From NCBI RefSeq assembly GCF_000443165.1, contig NZ_ATJV01000048.1, positions 62,001 to 126,000 of the forward strand: a stretch of 64,000 nucleotides of DNA, given 5' to 3'. The position numbers were made by a program, and so were the translations under genes. Shown here in pieces: positions 21,009 through 29,853 of the stretch (the stretch's first letter is position 1; every line of letters starts with the position of its first letter). The notes under the pieces are model-generated. The model made no database searches. It was not told the origin of the DNA and saw nothing but the letters and a program-made list of their open reading frames with translations. This DNA is from Thauera terpenica 58Eu (GTDB taxonomy: Bacteria > Pseudomonadota > Gammaproteobacteria > Burkholderiales > Rhodocyclaceae).

Positions 21009-22319
21009 TCAGGACAGACTTTCCACACGCAACTTCGTCACCTTGCCCTGCACCGACTCCAGCACCTCGATCTTGGCAATCGCGGCGTTGGCGTTGCGCT
21101 CCACCGTGCGGTGCGTGAGCATGATGATGTCCGTATCCGATTCACCCGCGGCCGCCTCCTTCTGGATCAGCGCCTCGATCGAGATGCTGCTGTCGGCGAG
21201 GATGCGGGTGATGTCGGCGAGCACCCCCGGCTTGTCCTCGACCCGCATGCGCAGATAGTAGGAGGTGATGACCTCGTCGATCGACAGCACCGGCACGTCG
21301 CGCACCTGGTTGGGCTGGAAGGCCAGATGCGGCACACGGTGCTCCGGATCCGAGGTGTGCAGGCGGGTGACGTCCACCAGGTCGGCGATCACCGCCGAGC
21401 CTGTCGGCTCGGCGCCGGCACCCTTGCCGTAGTAAAGCGTGGCGCCGACGGCGTCGCCCTGCACCAGCACCGCATTCATCGCGCCTTCGACATTGGCGAT
21501 CAGGCGCCGCTCGGGGATCAGCGTCGGGTGCACGCGCAACTCCACCCCCTGTTCGCGGCGGCGGGCGATGCCCAGCAGCTTGATGCGATAACCCAATTGC
21601 TCGGCGTAGCGGATGTCGACCGCGTCGAGCTTGCTGATGCCCTCGACGTAAGCCTTGTCGAACTGCATCGGGATGCCGAACGCGATCGCGCTCATGATCG
21701 TCGCCTTGTGCGCGGCATCCACGCCCTCGACGTCGAAAGTGGGGTCGGCCTCGGCATAGCCTAGGGCCTGCGCGTCCTGCAGCGCGTCGGCAAAGCTCAG
21801 ACCCTTGTCGCGCATCTCGGAGAGGATGAAGTTGGTGGTGCCGTTGATGATGCCGGCGAGCCATTCGATGCGGTTTGCAGTCAGCCCCTCGCGCAAGGCC
21901 TTGATGATGGGGATACCACCGGCAACTGCGGCCTCGAAAGCCACCATCACGCCTTTTTTCTGCGCAGCGACAAAAATCTCGTTGCCGTGCATGGCAAGCA
22001 GCGCCTTGTTGGCGGTGACCACGTGCTTGCCATTTTCGATCGCCTGCAACACCAGCTCCCTGGCCACGCCGCAGCCGCCGATGAGCTCGACGACGATGTC
22101 GATCTCGGGGTCGCTGACCACGGCAAAGGCGTCATCGGTCAGCCTGGCGTCGCCTCCGGTGACCTTGCGCGCCAGCTCCAGATTCTTGTCAGCCACGACG
22201 GTGATGCAGATCGGTCGACCGGCACGACGGGTGATTTCTTCGGCATTGCGCTTGAGAACGGTGAAGGTGCCGCCGCCGACGGTACCGATGCCCAGCAGGC
22301 CAACATTGATCGGTTTCAT
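21009..22319 (-). CDS. hom: homoserine dehydrogenase
   Basis: A 436-residue NAD(P)-dependent enzyme that makes homoserine for threonine and methionine. The N-terminal Rossmann motif is LLGIGTVGGGTFTVL. Catalytic-domain signatures are NKALLAMHGNEIF, AAVAGGIPIIKALREGLTANRIEWLAGIINGTTNFIL and EADPTFDVEGVDAAHKATIM. A C-terminal ACT domain (YLRMRVEDKPGVLADITRIL) gives threonine feedback control in this family. It is a stand-alone hom, without a fused aspartokinase. It lies 64 bp after the alanine aminotransferase gene on the same strand. Confidence 0.96.
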   Translation of the reverse strand: MKPINVGLLGIGTVGGGTFTVLKRNAEEITRRAGRPICITVVADKNLELARKVTGGDARLTDDAFAVVSDPEIDIVVELIGGCGVARELVLQAIENGKHVVTANKALLAMHGNEIFVAAQKKGVMVAFEAAVAGGIPIIKALREGLTANRIEWLAGIINGTTNFILSEMRDKGLSFADALQDAQALGYAEADPTFDVEGVDAAHKATIMSAIAFGIPMQFDKAYVEGISKLDAVDIRYAEQLGYRIKLLGIARRREQGVELRVHPTLIPERRLIANVEGAMNAVLVQGDAVGATLYYGKGAGAEPTGSAVIADLVDVTRLHTSDPEHRVPHLAFQPNQVRDVPVLSIDEVITSYYLRMRVEDKPGVLADITRILADSSISIEALIQKEAAAGESDTDIIMLTHRTVERNANAAIAKIEVLESVQGKVTKLRVESLS

Positions 22320-22383
22320 GCAGTAAGTTCCGTGAGGTATGGGGAGTGTCAGAGAGGGGATTGACGCAGAACTGCGGGCAACA

Positions 22384-23688
22384 TCAGGTGCCGTGGCGCT
22401 TGCGGTAATTGCCGAGAAAACGCGCCAGGCGCGAGATGGCGTCGCGCAGCTCGTCTTCGTGCGGCAGGAAGACGAGGCGGAAGTGATCGGGTTGCGGCCA
22501 GTTGAAGCCCGAGCCCTGCACCAGCAGCACGCGCTCCTCTTCCAGCAGTTCGGCGATGAAGGCCTGGTCGTCCTCGATCGGATACAGCTTCGGGTCGAGG
22601 CGCGGGAACATGTACAAGGTGGCGTCGGGCTTGACGCATGTCACGCCCGGAATCTTCGTGATCAGCTCCCAGGCGAGGTCGCGCTGGCGGCGCATGCGCC
22701 CACCTTCGGCGACCAGGTCGTCGATGCTCTGATAGCCACCGAGCGCGGTCTGGATTGCGTACTGGCCGGGCACGTTGGCACACAGGCGCATCGAGGCCAG
22801 CATGTTGAGGCCTTCGATGTAATCCGCCGCACGACGTTTGTCGCCACACACCACCATCCAGCCCGCGCGGTAGCCGCAGGAGCGGTAGTTCTTCGACAAG
22901 CCATTGAAGATGATGGTGAGCACGTCCTCGGACAGCGCCGCCACCGAGGTGTGCTTGACGCCCTCGTACAAGACCTTGTCGTACACCTCATCGGCGTAGA
23001 GGATGAGGTCGTGCTCACGGGCGAACGCGATGATGTCCTTCAGCGTCTCATCCGGATACACCGCGCCGGTCGGATTGTTGGGATTGATGATGACGATGGC
23101 ACGCGTCCTGGGCGTGAGCTTGGCACGCATGTCTTCCATGTCCGGCAGCCAGCCCTTGCTCTCGTCGCACAGGTAATGCACCGGCTTGCCGCCGGACAGG
23201 CTCACCGCCGCGGTCCACAGCGGATAGTCGGGCGCAGGGACCAGCACCTCATCACCGACATCGAGCAAGGCGTTCATCGCCATCACGATGAGCTCGGAGA
23301 CACCGTTGCCGATATAGATGTCCTCGATGGTCACACCCTTGATGTTCTTTTCCTGGGTGTAATGCATCACCGCCTTGCGTGCCGCAAAAATGCCTTTCGA
23401 ATCCGAATAGCCCGCCGCATTGGGCAGGTTGCGGATCATGTCCATCTGGATTTCTTCGGGGGAGTCAAAGCCGAACGCGGCAAGGTTGCCGATGTTGAGC
23501 TTGATGATCTTGTGCCCCTCATCCTCCATCTGCTTGGCGCGCACCAGCACCGGGCCACGGATGTCGTAGCACACGTCAGCAAGCTTCGCGGACTTGCGAA
23601 TCGGACGCGCGACCGCTGCACCCGCCTCGGCCTTGACTGCCAGCTCTGGGGATACCGTTGCGAGTTCGAGTGTCTTCACCGCTTTCAT
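22384..23688 (-). CDS. alaA: pyridoxal-phosphate aminotransferase, AlaA-type alanine transaminase
   Basis: A 434-residue fold-type I aminotransferase that interconverts glutamate/pyruvate and alanine/2-oxoglutarate. It matches E. coli AlaA by eye over CYDIRGPVL, VEDIYIGNGVSELIV-like TIEDIYIGNGVSELIVMAMNALL, VPAPDYPLWTAAVSLSGGKPVHYLCDES, INPNNPTGAVYP, the PLP-lysine context TIIFNGLSKNYRSCGYRAGWMV and the tail LLVQGSGFNWPQPDHFRLVFLP. The first 30 residues form an Ala-rich extension. In betaproteobacteria this gene commonly precedes hom, as here. Confidence 0.92.
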   Translation of the reverse strand: MKAVKTLELATVSPELAVKAEAGAAVARPIRKSAKLADVCYDIRGPVLVRAKQMEDEGHKIIKLNIGNLAAFGFDSPEEIQMDMIRNLPNAAGYSDSKGIFAARKAVMHYTQEKNIKGVTIEDIYIGNGVSELIVMAMNALLDVGDEVLVPAPDYPLWTAAVSLSGGKPVHYLCDESKGWLPDMEDMRAKLTPRTRAIVIINPNNPTGAVYPDETLKDIIAFAREHDLILYADEVYDKVLYEGVKHTSVAALSEDVLTIIFNGLSKNYRSCGYRAGWMVVCGDKRRAADYIEGLNMLASMRLCANVPGQYAIQTALGGYQSIDDLVAEGGRMRRQRDLAWELITKIPGVTCVKPDATLYMFPRLDPKLYPIEDDQAFIAELLEEERVLLVQGSGFNWPQPDHFRLVFLPHEDELRDAISRLARFLGNYRKRHGT

Positions 23689-23752
23689 GATGGCCTTTCC
23701 TGCAGGAGGGAAACGGACGGCAGGGGCTTACCCCTCGCCGCAAAAGATTGTT

Positions 23753-23781
23753 ATCTTAGCCGCGCTGCCGCACTGCGGCAA
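23753..23781 (-). promoter_or_regulatory. sigma-70 promoter of alaA-hom
   Basis: On the - strand TTGCCG (23776-23781), 17 bases, TAAGAT (23753-23758). It lies about 65 bp before the alaA start. The spacing is ideal and the hexamers are moderate. Confidence 0.5.
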
Positions 23782-23893
23782 TTTTGCTGCACACAGCACG
23801 CGCCCTCAGGGCGGGCGACTCGCGATCGCGGGCATCAGGCGCGGTGTGCGGCCATCCTCAAACTCCCCATGAAACCCCATCGAGAGCCGCACG

Positions 23894-24283
23894 ATGAAGC
23901 TCCATCAGGACAACAACGACAACGCAAACGTCGTCACCGGCTACGGCGACGACCACATCATGGTCAATAAGCTGCGTCACGACGGCAACCTGATCCTGAC
24001 CGCGGACAGCATCCACGCGCCCTGGGCGCCCTTGGTGCGCGGTGACCTCGTCGCCCTGAGCGCAGAGGATCTGGCTGCCGTGGCCGCACTGCGCCCGGAG
24101 ATCATCATCGTCGGCACCGGTCGGCGCCAGCGCTTTCCCGCGCCGGTCCTGCTGCGGCCCCTGATCGAGGCCCGTATCGGCTTCGAATTCATGGACCTGG
24201 CCGCAGCCTGTCGCACCTACAACATCCTGGTCGCGGAAGGCCGCGCGGTCGCGCTCGCCCTGTTGTTCGAATCTGCGCCCTGA
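23894..24283 (+). CDS. Mth938-like (DUF498) domain protein
   Basis: A 129-residue small soluble protein of the Mth938/NDUFAF3 family. Hallmarks are VNKLRHDGNLILTADSIHAPW, LRPEIIIVGTGRRQRFPAPVLLRPLIEARIGFEFMDLAAACRTYNILVAEGRAVALALL, with the conserved GTG and T-YN-L-EGR motifs. The mitochondrial relative assists complex I assembly; the bacterial role is unproven. It is divergent from alaA. Confidence 0.88.
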   Translation: MKLHQDNNDNANVVTGYGDDHIMVNKLRHDGNLILTADSIHAPWAPLVRGDLVALSAEDLAAVAALRPEIIIVGTGRRQRFPAPVLLRPLIEARIGFEFMDLAAACRTYNILVAEGRAVALALLFESAP

Positions 24284-24464
24284 GTCTTCGGTCAGGGACG
24301 TCCTCGTCTCCGGCACACCGCGCCAGCGCCCGACCTGCCGCGGTGAAACCTTGCGTCGCCAGGCTGAGTCCAAGCCTGTATCACAAGCGGGCGGCACACC
24401 CCATCGCGCCCAAGCCTTGCTTGCACCACCCGCCTCCCCTTCACACTCGATCCCGGAGCCCCCA

Positions 24465-24914
24465 ATGAGCCTCGCCCCCGAATTCAGCCTGCCCGCCACC
24501 AGCGCACGCCAGATCAGTCTGTCCGAACTGCGCGGCAAGATCGTCGTGCTCTATTTCTACCCCAAGGACAACACCCCTGGCTGCACCAACGAGAGCAAGG
24601 ATTTCGGTGCGCTGAACGATGAATTTTCCGCCGCTGGCTGCGAGATCTTCGGCATCAGCCGCGACAGCATCAAGAGCCATGAGAACTTCAAGGCCAAGCT
24701 CGAGCTGCCCTTCGACCTCATCTCCGACACGGACGAAGTTGCCTGCGAGGCCTTCGGCGTGATGAAGCTGAAGAACATGTACGGCAAGCAGGTGCGCGGC
24801 ATCGAGCGCAGCAGCTTCGTCATCGACGCCGAAGGCCGCATCGCGCGCGAATGGCGCGCGGTGAAAGTGCCCGGCCATGCCGCAGAAGTTCTATCCTTCG
24901 TGCAGTCTCTCTGA
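24465..24914 (+). CDS. bcp: peroxiredoxin, Bcp/PrxQ type
   Basis: A 149-residue thiol peroxidase that reduces hydrogen and alkyl peroxides. The peroxidatic Cys40 lies in the family motif KDNTPGCT. The resolving Cys five residues later in E. coli Bcp (CTVQAC) is missing: here the sequence is CTNESKDF, so the enzyme should act as a 1-Cys type or use a more distant Cys (ACEAFG, AAGCEI). Other motifs are LYFYPKD and GIERSSFVIDAEGRI. The start at 24465 gives MSLAPEFSLPATS. The PIN-PhoH gene begins 43 bp later. Confidence 0.92.
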   Translation: MSLAPEFSLPATSARQISLSELRGKIVVLYFYPKDNTPGCTNESKDFGALNDEFSAAGCEIFGISRDSIKSHENFKAKLELPFDLISDTDEVACEAFGVMKLKNMYGKQVRGIERSSFVIDAEGRIAREWRAVKVPGHAAEVLSFVQSL

Positions 24915-24957
24915 CCGAGACCCGCCTCTTTCTTCCACCCTCCTTCGGCCCCAGACC

Positions 24958-26418
24958 ATGCCCGCGACCGCCAAGACCAAGACCAAAGTCACGACGTCCG
25001 CCGCTGCCAAGCGCAGCAAGGCGACAAAGAAGACCGGCTGCAAGCTGTTCGTGCTCGACACCAATGTGTTGATGCACGACCCGACCAGCCTGTTCCGCTT
25101 CGAGGAGCACGATCTGTTCGTGCCGATGATGACCCTGGAGGAACTCGACAACAACAAGAAGGGCACCACCGAGCTTGCGCGCAACACCCGTCAGGCCAGC
25201 CGCATGCTCGATGAAATCGTCAGCAGCGCGCCCGACGACATCGTGGCGGGGATCGCGCTCGAGGGCCCCTCGCGCAACATGGCAAGTGGTCACCTCTTCC
25301 TTCAGACCGAGGCCATCAACGTCGTCCTGCCCGCCGCCCTGCCCACTGCGCGCGGTGACAACCAGATCCTCGCGGTGGTGATGCATCTGGCCGAGCACCA
25401 CGCAGAGCGCGAGGTCATCCTGGTGTCGAAGGACATCAACATGCGCATCAAGGCGCGCGCACTCGGGCTGGCGGCACAGGATTACTTCAACGACAAGGTT
25501 CTTGAAGACAGCGACCTGCTGTACACCGGAACGCGCGAACTGCCGGCCGACTTCTGGGAGTCCCACGGCCGCGGCATGGAGTCCTGGAAGGAGGAAAGCC
25601 ACACCTACTATCGCCTGACGGGGCCGCTTGCCCCCGACATGCTGATCAATGAATTCGTCTATGAGCCTGAGGGTGACAATCCGCTGCAGGCCAGAGTCAA
25701 GGAAGCGAACGGCTCCAGCATCCTGCTCGAGACGCTGGTGGACTACAGCCACCACAAGAACAACGTGTGGGGCATCACCGCGCGCAACCGCGAACAGAAC
25801 TTCGCGCTCAACCTTCTGATGAATCCGGACATCGACTTCGTCACCTTGCTGGGTCAGGCCGGCACCGGAAAGACGCTATTGACGCTCGCCGCAGGCCTCA
25901 CCCAGGTGCTGGAAAGCAAACGCTACGCCGAGATCATCATGACCCGGGTCACCGTGTCGGTGGGCGAGGACATCGGCTTCCTGCCCGGCACTGAAGAGGA
26001 AAAGATGACGCCATGGATGGGTGCGCTCGAGGACAACCTCGACGTGCTCAACGGCACTGCGGGTGAAGGAGGCGACTGGGGGCGCGCAGCCACTCGCGAC
26101 CTGATCCGCAACCGGATCAAGATCAAGAGCCTGAACTTCATGCGCGGGCGCACTTTTCTCAACAAGTTCCTGATCATCGACGAGGCGCAGAACCTCACGC
26201 CCAAGCAGATGAAAACCCTGATCACCCGCGCCGGCCCTGGCACCAAGGTGGTATGCATGGGCAACATCGCGCAGATTGACACGCCCTACCTGACCGAAGG
26301 CTCCTCGGGACTGACCTTCGTCGTTGACCGCTTCAAGGGCTGGGCACATTCAGGCCACGTCACCTTGCAACGCGGCGAGCGCTCCCGACTCGCCGACCAC
26401 GCGGCCGACGTCCTTTGA
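24958..26418 (+). CDS. PIN domain / PhoH-like ATPase fusion
   Basis: A 486-residue protein. After a Lys/Thr/Ala-rich N-terminal tail it has a PIN nuclease domain (KLFVLDTNVLMHDPTSLF, MMTLEELDNNKKG, LVSKDINMRIKARALG), with the acidic metal-binding residues kept. A PhoH ATPase domain follows: Walker A LLGQAGTGKTLLTLAAG, Walker B FLIIDEAQNLTPKQMKTLITR, and the conserved GSSGLTFVVDRFKGW. Such PhoH2-type fusions act as RNA helicase/ribonucleases in other bacteria (family knowledge). It stands alone, with no antitoxin gene beside it. Confidence 0.92.
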   Translation: MPATAKTKTKVTTSAAAKRSKATKKTGCKLFVLDTNVLMHDPTSLFRFEEHDLFVPMMTLEELDNNKKGTTELARNTRQASRMLDEIVSSAPDDIVAGIALEGPSRNMASGHLFLQTEAINVVLPAALPTARGDNQILAVVMHLAEHHAEREVILVSKDINMRIKARALGLAAQDYFNDKVLEDSDLLYTGTRELPADFWESHGRGMESWKEESHTYYRLTGPLAPDMLINEFVYEPEGDNPLQARVKEANGSSILLETLVDYSHHKNNVWGITARNREQNFALNLLMNPDIDFVTLLGQAGTGKTLLTLAAGLTQVLESKRYAEIIMTRVTVSVGEDIGFLPGTEEEKMTPWMGALEDNLDVLNGTAGEGGDWGRAATRDLIRNRIKIKSLNFMRGRTFLNKFLIIDEAQNLTPKQMKTLITRAGPGTKVVCMGNIAQIDTPYLTEGSSGLTFVVDRFKGWAHSGHVTLQRGERSRLADHAADVL

Positions 26419-26507
26419 AGCGGGGGCACCAAGCCTTCGCCGGCGCGCAAGACCCTGCTTATAAACAGGTTCTTGGGCGCCATGAGTGCCTGCGTGCGCG
26501 GCTAACC

Positions 26508-26513
26508 TATAAT
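26508..26513 (+). promoter_or_regulatory. consensus -10 element before the cNMP/CBS/DUF294 gene
   Basis: A perfect TATAAT lies 30 bp before the start codon at 26543. No good -35 is visible at 17 bases, so the promoter may rely on an activator. Confidence 0.45.
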
Positions 26514-26542
26514 CGTCTCATTCAATCGACGACAGAGCCGTC

Positions 26543-28441
26543 ATGATCGCCAATGCCGCCGACTTGCTGGTGGGCGCCAGCACCGACTTCCTGCGCAGGT
26601 TCGCCCCCTTCAAAGACATGGAGGCGGATGCCCTTGCCTTCCTCGCGCAGCACGCAGTGCTCGCCTTTCACGCGCGCGGCGACAACATCCTGACCCCGGA
26701 GATGGGCGCCCCGCGCCATTTCTACATCGTCCAGCGCGGCAAGATCCAGGCCCGTCAGACCGGCTCGACCACCACCACCGAGTACACCAGCCTGAACCTG
26801 GGCCAGGGCGAGTGCTTCCCGATCGGAGCGATATCTGCCCAGCGCCCTTCGACCAATGCTTACGTAGCAATCGAAGACAGCTTCTGCCTGCAGATCAGTA
26901 CCGAAGAATTCATGCGGCTGATGCAGATGAGCCCGGTCTTCCATCTGTTCTGCACGCAATACATCGCCGGCCTGCTCAATCAATCGCGCCGGCAGCTGCA
27001 AACCAACTTCTCGCAGCGTGCGGCCGAACAGCACACGATGACCACCCAGCTCGGGCAGCTCATCAAGCGCGAGCCGGTCTGCGTCAGCGCAGACACGCCG
27101 ACGCGTGCGGCACTGGAGCAGATGAAGCTGCAACAGGTCGGCTGCCTGGTCGTGGTTGACCAGGAAGGTCGTCCGGTCGGCGTGCTTACCCAGAGTGATC
27201 TGCTGCCACGCGTGATCCTCGCCGACTTCGATCTTCTGCGCCCGATCGGCGAATTGATGACGGCCAATCCGCACCAGCTCGCCAGCACCGCTTCGGCCTA
27301 TGACGCCATGCTGGAGATGGCGGCGCGCGGGGTGCGACACATTCTGGTCGTTGACGCCGAAGGCCTGCTCAGGGGGGTGGTCTCCGAACGCGATCTGTTC
27401 TCACTGCAGCGCGTCAGCCTGCGCCAGATTCGCGCCGGCATCGACAACGCGGCCGACCTCAGCGCACTGCAGCGCGCGAGCACGGACATTCGCCAGCTCG
27501 CGCTCAAGCTCATCGCTCAGGGCATAGGCGCGGAACAGCTTACCCAGTTCATCTCCGCACTCAACGACGCACTCACCCGACGCATCATCCAGCTCGCACT
27601 GGAGACGCACGATCTGTCCGGCGTGGACTTCGGCTGGATGGCCTTCGGCTCCGAGGGCCGGCATGAGCAAACCCTGTCCACCGACCAGGACAACGGAATC
27701 ATCTGGCGCTGTCCCGAATGGGAAAAGCCCGCCGCCATCCGCAGCCGCCTCATCGAGTTCGCCAAGGACGTGAACGCCAGCCTCGCTGCTTGTGGCTTTC
27801 CCCTGTGCAAGGGCAACATCATGGCCAGCAACCCGGCGCTGTGTCTGACCCTGGACGAGTGGAAGTCGCGCTTTGGCGCGTGGATTCGAGAGCCCCATCC
27901 CGAGGCCCTGCTCAACGCGTCGATCTACTTCGATTTCCGGGTCATGTACGGCAATGAACGCCTGGGTGACCAGTTGCGGGCCTGGCTCAACAAGACCGTA
28001 CGAGGCAACTCCGCCTTCCTGCGCATGATGGCGGCGAACGCGCTGAAGGTCGCCCCGCCGCTGGGTCGTCTGCGCGACTTCGTGGTCGAGGATGGTGGCA
28101 GCATCGACCTCAAGAAGTCAGGGGCACGGCTTTTTGTGGACGTAGCGCGCATTCTCGCCCTGCGCACCGGCGTCGACTCCTCCAGCACCGCACAACGTCT
28201 GCGCCAGGCAAGCACCAAGATGGGCGTATCGGCCGATGAAGTGGCTGCCATCGTCGACGGCTTTCACTTCGTGCAGTTGCTGCGCCTGCGCTCGCAACGC
28301 CTCGATACCGAGCACGGCGCGCCCGGCGACAATCACGTCAACCCCGACTCACTGAACGAGCTCGATCGCAACATCCTGAAAGAAGCCTTTCGCCAGGCGC
28401 GCAAGCTGCAGACCCGGCTCAAGCTCGACTATCAACTATGA
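26543..28441 (+). CDS. cNMP-binding / CBS pair / DUF294 nucleotidyltransferase-like protein
   Basis: A 632-residue cytoplasmic signalling protein. Domains in order are: a cyclic-nucleotide-binding-like fold (about 15-140: ILTPEMGAPRHFYIVQRGKIQARQ), two CBS domains (about 170-290: LVVVDQEGRPVGVLTQSDL and ILVVDAEGLLRGVVSERDL), and a GlnD-like nucleotidyltransferase DUF294 domain (about 330-480: FGSEGRHEQTLSTDQDNGII) with its C-terminal helical partner. It resembles proteins thought to bind adenylates, often next to acetate or energy genes. Its stop codon overlaps the start of the exonuclease-like gene by four bases, a two-gene unit seen in many proteobacteria. The biochemical output is unknown. 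Confidence 0.9.
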   Translation: MIANAADLLVGASTDFLRRFAPFKDMEADALAFLAQHAVLAFHARGDNILTPEMGAPRHFYIVQRGKIQARQTGSTTTTEYTSLNLGQGECFPIGAISAQRPSTNAYVAIEDSFCLQISTEEFMRLMQMSPVFHLFCTQYIAGLLNQSRRQLQTNFSQRAAEQHTMTTQLGQLIKREPVCVSADTPTRAALEQMKLQQVGCLVVVDQEGRPVGVLTQSDLLPRVILADFDLLRPIGELMTANPHQLASTASAYDAMLEMAARGVRHILVVDAEGLLRGVVSERDLFSLQRVSLRQIRAGIDNAADLSALQRASTDIRQLALKLIAQGIGAEQLTQFISALNDALTRRIIQLALETHDLSGVDFGWMAFGSEGRHEQTLSTDQDNGIIWRCPEWEKPAAIRSRLIEFAKDVNASLAACGFPLCKGNIMASNPALCLTLDEWKSRFGAWIREPHPEALLNASIYFDFRVMYGNERLGDQLRAWLNKTVRGNSAFLRMMAANALKVAPPLGRLRDFVVEDGGSIDLKKSGARLFVDVARILALRTGVDSSSTAQRLRQASTKMGVSADEVAAIVDGFHFVQLLRLRSQRLDTEHGAPGDNHVNPDSLNELDRNILKEAFRQARKLQTRLKLDYQL

Positions 28442-29085
28442 CCAACTGGCTCGGACGTCTGCTCACACCCCGGCCCGGCGCAGGCCCGACCAGCGCGGCC
28501 TCCGCGCACGCCCTCAAGCACTGGAGCGACCTGCCACCTGCTGCCATCGACGCAGCGCATTTCGAAACGCGCTACATCGTGCTCAACACCGAAGCCAGCG
28601 GCCTGGATATCGACAAGGACAAGCTGCTCGCGGTTGCGGCGGTCGCAGTCGATCGCGGCGTGCTCAATCCGCACGACAGCTATTACGGCGCGCTCGCCCC
28701 CGCCCCCGACGCCACCCTGGCCGAGCTGTTGCTGTTCAGCGGCAAGCACCCGCTGGTCGTCTTCAATGCCGCCTTCAACCGCAGCGTGATCGAGCGTGCA
28801 CTGGAAGAACACCTGGGCGTTACCGTCGCCAGCCTGTGGATTGACCTCTATTTCCTGCTGCCCGCCTTGTTTCCTCAACACCAGGATCGGCCCGCGCGGC
28901 TCGCGGCCTGGATGGAGAGCTTCGGCATCGACACTTTTCAGCGCCATCACGCCCTCGGCGACGCCTGGGCCATCGCCCAACTCCTGCTTGCCGCACAGGC
29001 CAAGGCATCGGCGCGCGGCGCGCACTCACCGCAAGCGCTTGCCGACATTGAGCGCAGCTACCGCCAGCAACGCAGCCGGCTGTGA
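28438..29085 (+). CDS. DnaQ-like 3'-5' exonuclease-fold protein with altered active site
   Basis: A 215-residue protein with the DEDDh exonuclease fold. The three motifs can be located: ExoI YIVLNTEASGLD, ExoII VVFNAAFNRSVIE and ExoIII RHHALGDAWA. The two aspartates that normally open ExoI and ExoII are Asn here (N50 and N114), while E52, H170 and D175 remain. Loss of two of four metal ligands predicts weak or no nuclease activity. It is translationally coupled (ATGA) to the cNMP/CBS/DUF294 gene, so it probably works with that protein, perhaps as a binding module. The fold call is solid; the activity is doubtful. Confidence 0.85.
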   Translation: MTNWLGRLLTPRPGAGPTSAASAHALKHWSDLPPAAIDAAHFETRYIVLNTEASGLDIDKDKLLAVAAVAVDRGVLNPHDSYYGALAPAPDATLAELLLFSGKHPLVVFNAAFNRSVIERALEEHLGVTVASLWIDLYFLLPALFPQHQDRPARLAAWMESFGIDTFQRHHALGDAWAIAQLLLAAQAKASARGAHSPQALADIERSYRQQRSRL

Positions 29086-29136
29086 GCCCCGCCCGCGCCC
29101 GCACCTGACCTGCCCCATGGATAGCGTGCGCCGCCG

Positions 29137-29165
29137 TTTACAATTACCGTACGCCTGCGTATATT
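29137..29165 (+). promoter_or_regulatory. sigma-70 promoter giving a leaderless or near-leaderless mRNA
   Basis: TTTACA (29137-29142), exactly 17 bases, TATATT (29160-29165). The predicted start of transcription falls at about 29172, next to the ATG at 29173, and no ribosome binding site is visible. Confidence 0.6.
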
Positions 29166-29172
29166 GCGCGCA

Positions 29173-29721
29173 ATGCAGATTCGGCACCTTCTCTTCGCGC
29201 TGACGCTCGCTTTCTCGGGGCTGCAGTCCGCCCTCGCAAGCGAGACGCTCCAGGCACAACCAGATTCCGACTCGCACTTATCCACGCTGGATGAGTACGG
29301 TTCAGTAGCCGAGCAACTTGTTGACCAGGCCCTTGACTACCTTGGCGTGCGCTACCGCTCGGGTGGCACCTCGCCCGAAACCGGGCTCGATTGCAGCGGC
29401 CTGGTGCTCAATGTCTTTCGCAACGCGATTGGTTTCGACCTGCCCCGCACAGCGGCGGAAATGGCGCGCATGGGTGACAAGATCGGCCGCAAGGATCTCA
29501 AGCCGGGCGATCTGGTGTTCTTCAATACGATGCGCCGCACCTTCTCTCATGTAGGCATCTATCTGGGCGACGGCAAGTTCGTTCATGCACCGTCCAGCGG
29601 CGGCAAGGTACGCGTGGAGGCCATCTCCACCAACTACTGGTCCAAGCGTTTCAATGGTGCACGCCGCCTCATCGACGAAGGCAGCACCCCCAGCGCCGGC
29701 GCGTTCTTCGCCATGCGCTGA
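29173..29721 (+). CDS. NlpC/P60 family cell-wall peptidase
   Basis: A 182-residue secreted peptidoglycan hydrolase. The signal peptide MQIRHLLFALTLAFSGLQSALA is followed by a linker and an NlpC/P60 domain. The catalytic Cys is in GLDCSGLVLNVF, the His in FSHVGIYLGDGKFVHAPSSGG. It resembles Spr/NlpC D,L-endopeptidases. There is no lipobox, so it is a soluble periplasmic form. An upstream TTG at 29164 is in frame but lies inside the -10 element, so ATG 29173 is preferred. Confidence 0.92.
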   Translation: MQIRHLLFALTLAFSGLQSALASETLQAQPDSDSHLSTLDEYGSVAEQLVDQALDYLGVRYRSGGTSPETGLDCSGLVLNVFRNAIGFDLPRTAAEMARMGDKIGRKDLKPGDLVFFNTMRRTFSHVGIYLGDGKFVHAPSSGGKVRVEAISTNYWSKRFNGARRLIDEGSTPSAGAFFAMR

Positions 29722-29853
29722 TCCAGCCCCACGGAGCAACGCTGCGCGGGCGGTCCGCCTTGCCGCTTTGCCCCACAGCGCTCAGGCACGACAGCCGGGT
29801 GCGCTCGACGCTGCGCCACACTCAGCTCCAAATTCCCCCATATTCGCTGCGGC

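Noticed and set aside
18162-23781. Riboswitch or leader-peptide attenuator for thrC, hom or alaA
   Set aside because: The upstream regions show no Thr-rich leader frame, no SAM or other riboswitch core and only simple promoters or hairpins.
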